From Bacillota bacterium (GTDB lineage: Bacteria > Bacillota > Sulfobacillia > JAJZYS01 > JAJYTV01): DNA of 7,320 nucleotides. Below, piece by piece: positions 6,047 through 7,320 of this stretch (within the stretch, counting starts at the first letter, position 1; every line of letters begins with the position of its first letter). Location of the stretch: contig JAKAPV010000022.1 of assembly GCA_021806845.1 (NCBI GenBank), forward strand, positions 1-7,320. The letters are read 5' to 3'. Made by a program: the position numbers and the translations under genes. The notes below the pieces were generated by a model that did no database searches, was not told where the DNA came from, and saw nothing but the letters and a program-made list of their open reading frames with translations.

Positions 6047-6234
6047 GCGTTTCGCCCCCTTCCCGACCAGCGCTGAAGCGGCGCCGGGAAGCGGGCGCGA
6101 CGGGTCCCGCGCGTACCTCTAGACGGTACGACGATGGGGGGGACGGGCCGCGCATGCGGTCCCGTCTCTCGTCACGCGGCGCTTCCCGCTCGAACTATCG
6201 TCCGGCACGGCCGATCCCCCCCTTCAAAACAGAA
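6047..6234 (-). promoter_or_regulatory. Structured 188-nt leader between the riboswitch terminator and the NRAMP-like gene
   Basis: No gene is seen here. Two hairpins stand out. One is GACGGG-CCGC / GCGG-(bulge)-CCCGTC at 6142-6166, a 10-bp stem with one bulged base and a GCAT loop. The other is CGTACC/GGTACG at 6112-6117 with 6125-6130. Neither is followed by a U-run on the minus strand, so they are not simple terminators. They may stabilise the mRNA or add a second control step. Confidence 0.45.
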
Positions 6235-6258
6235 CCTGGGCGTGAGAACACGCCCAGG
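6225..6258 (-). terminator. Intrinsic terminator of the M-box expression platform
   Basis: CCTGGGCGTG and its exact complement (6258-6249 with 6244-6235 on the minus strand) form a perfect 10-bp stem with a UUCU loop. It is followed by TTCTGTTTTG. Position, stability and U-rich tail make it the off switch: when Mg2+ is bound by the upstream aptamer, transcription should stop here, 188 nt before the transporter ATG. Confidence 0.85.
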
Positions 6259-6270
6259 AAAACCGGCGCC

Positions 6271-6428
6271 TTCTCGTTGAGCTTCAGCACCGCGCGGCAT
6301 AGGAGCTTTTCGGCTCCAGCCCTCTGGTTCCGGCCTTCTTCCGACCGGAACTGTTTCACCCGTGGGCATCTCTCGATGTTTCCGGGCAAGAGCATGTCTC
6401 TCGCGGGTAGCCTCACCTAACAGACGTT
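6271..6428 (-). ncRNA. M-box (ykoK leader) magnesium riboswitch aptamer
   Basis: On the minus strand the conserved M-box elements occur in order. TTAGGTGAGGCT (6420-6409) is followed by TGCCCGG, then an ACATC-GAGA-GATGCC hairpin and CACGGGTGAAACAG (within 6388-6351). A variable 9-bp stem lies at 6351-6343 with 6335-6327, then GGAGC/GCTCC (6317-6313 with 6306-6302), CTATGCC (6302-6296) and GTGCTGAAGCTC (6290-6279). P1 can be drawn as TCTGTT with AACgAGA. The order and wording match the B. subtilis mgtE and ykoK leaders. The RNA folds on Mg2+ and shuts off the downstream gene through the terminator at 6258-6235. It controls the NRAMP-like gene and, through coupling, the 62-residue protein. Confidence 0.92.
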
Positions 6429-6436
6429 CCGTATTT

Positions 6437-6464
6437 AATATAGCACGGCAAACTGGCAATGCAA
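6437..6464 (-). promoter_or_regulatory. Predicted promoter of the M-box / transporter operon
   Basis: On the minus strand TTGCAT (6464-6459), a 16-nt spacer and TATATT (6442-6437) form a sigma-A-type promoter with a good -10 (5 of 6). Initiation would fall near 6430, directly before the aptamer P1 strand. Confidence 0.65.
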
Positions 6465-6563
6465 CACCTGTAGGGTGATTTGGTGGCGTTTTTGCCGACG
6501 GATAACGGGAATCGCAGTGAAGGTCTCTCTAGCGCCGCCGCACTCTGTCGTGTGAAGAGGTTG
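6465..6563 (-). other. Spacer between the phosphomannomutase stop and the M-box promoter
   Basis: About 100 nt with no gene. I see only a weak GGC/GCC pairing around an A-rich loop near 6485-6496 and no convincing terminator, so some readthrough from the mutase gene into the M-box leader is possible. Confidence 0.4.
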
Positions 6564-7320
6564 CTACCAGTCCAACCGACCAACCCCGTCGAGTCCCTTG
6601 AGCGCCTGCTCCATCTCCCGCTTGGCGTCCTCGAGGAACTGCTCGCTCTCGCCCTCCGCGCGCAGCACGAGCGCGGGTTCGGTGTTCGAGGCGCGCAAGA
6701 GCGCCCAGGCGTGGGGAAACTGCACGCGCACGCCGTCGACGGTGACCACGGGAAAGCGTCCCTCGAAACGGTTCCGCACGGCATCCGTGACGCGCCACTT
6801 CTCGGATTCCGCGCAGTGCACGCGGGTTTCCGGCGTTGCGAAGGCAGGGGGCAGGTCTGCTAGGAGACTACGCAGGGAGCGTCCGGTGCGTGACACGATC
6901 TCGCCGAGGCGCAGCGCCGCGTAGAGCGCGTCGTCGTCGCCGGTGAACCGGTCCGCGAAGAAGATATGCCCGGAGAGCTCGCCGGCGAAGCAGGCACCCA
7001 CCTCGCGCATCCGCGCCTTGATCAGGGAGTGGCCGGTCGGCGTGAACTCGGGATGCGCCCCGAGGCGCTCGAGGTCCTTCACGAGGAGGTTCGAGCATTT
7101 CACCTCCACCAGCGTCGGCGTCGTCGGATTCTTCGGGAAGACGTCGCGCCAGTAGACGATCAAGAGTTCGTCGACAGCGCGCACCTGCCCCTCCGCGTCG
7201 ACGACCCCCAGGCGGTCCATGTCGCCGTCGAAGGCGAACCCGAGATCGGCCTCACGGGCACGCACGGCCTTTTGCAAGTCGACCATGTTCTTGGGCTGCA
7301 TCGGGGCCGGGTGGTGGGTC
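6564..7320 (-). CDS. Phosphomannomutase/phosphoglucomutase, 3' part (gene continues past the window)
   Basis: About 252 C-terminal residues of an alpha-D-phosphohexomutase, which interconverts sugar 1- and 6-phosphates for nucleotide-sugar and envelope polysaccharide synthesis. The frame is open to the right edge, where HHPAPMQPKN is read, so the ATG at 7301 is internal. Visible landmarks are the Mg2+-binding loop DGDMDRLG, the sugar-binding loop GELSGHIFF and the C-terminal phosphate-binding loop RASNTEPALVLRAEG. The catalytic Ser loop of domain 1 lies outside the window. All motifs look intact. It is the AlgC/PMM-PGM type by motif wording. It precedes the Mg2+ operon on the same strand, but a separate promoter and riboswitch lie between them, so they are not one simple operon. 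Confidence 0.93.
   Translation of the reverse strand, partial: THHPAPMQPKNMVDLQKAVRAREADLGFAFDGDMDRLGVVDAEGQVRAVDELLIVYWRDVFPKNPTTPTLVEVKCSNLLVKDLERLGAHPEFTPTGHSLIKARMREVGACFAGELSGHIFFADRFTGDDDALYAALRLGEIVSRTGRSLRSLLADLPPAFATPETRVHCAESEKWRVTDAVRNRFEGRFPVVTVDGVRVQFPHAWALLRASNTEPALVLRAEGESEQFLEDAKREMEQALKGLDGVGRLDW

Noticed and set aside
6154..6420. Plus-strand 88-codon frame opposite the riboswitch.
   Set aside because: It is the complement of the structured RNA, with no ribosome binding site or recognisable product.
6172..6459. Short minus-strand frames over the leader of the transporter gene.
   Set aside because: They overlap the M-box aptamer and terminator. The conserved RNA structure explains the sequence better than a peptide.
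1..7320. CRISPR array or tRNA/rRNA genes.
   Set aside because: No regularly spaced direct repeats and no cloverleaf or rRNA-like sequence were seen on either strand.

Overview
The window is GC-rich and has strong AAGGAGG-type Shine-Dalgarno sites, an M-box leader and IS200/IS605 and IS256-type remnants. I infer a high-GC Firmicutes-like bacterium, possibly a thermophile or acidophile; no gene here fixes the taxon.

Left third (1 to about 2000) is a mobile-element scar. An IS605-group element has an intact Y1 transposase gene (tnpA, 608-1024, +). It is divergent from a tnpB (559 to 65, -) that keeps only its N-terminal part, joined to a short tail that resembles the end of TnpB proteins. A subterminal hairpin and a TTAC-type target motif mark one element end near 1084; the other end lies beyond the left edge. 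Next comes the first 27 codons of what looks like an IS256-type transposase. It runs straight into the 3' half of a sensor histidine kinase gene (1432-1992) that has no sensor or H-box and carries an in-frame stop.

Middle (2000-4490): a 14-TM-type (DHA2) MFS exporter (-) and a LysR-type regulator (+) are divergent across a short spacer. That spacer holds a textbook T-N11-A operator, so this looks like a self-contained regulator/efflux pair. Strong hairpins close both sides of the pair where genes converge (2002-2032 and 4437-4483).

Right (4491-6465, -): a promoter, an M-box (Mg2+-sensing) riboswitch, a perfect intrinsic terminator and a 188-nt structured leader precede an NRAMP-family transporter gene. 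The metal-site motifs of the transporter are not the Mn/Fe type: DPGN is DNDA in TM1, and the Met-Pro-His-Asn segment of TM6 is Ala-Pro-Trp-Met. Riboswitch and motifs together point to an NRAMP-related magnesium importer. A 62-residue single-TM protein follows 14 nt after the transporter stop, with its ribosome binding site overlapping that stop. It is the least described component here and a candidate partner of the transporter. The right edge holds the 3' part of a phosphomannomutase/phosphoglucomutase gene (-).
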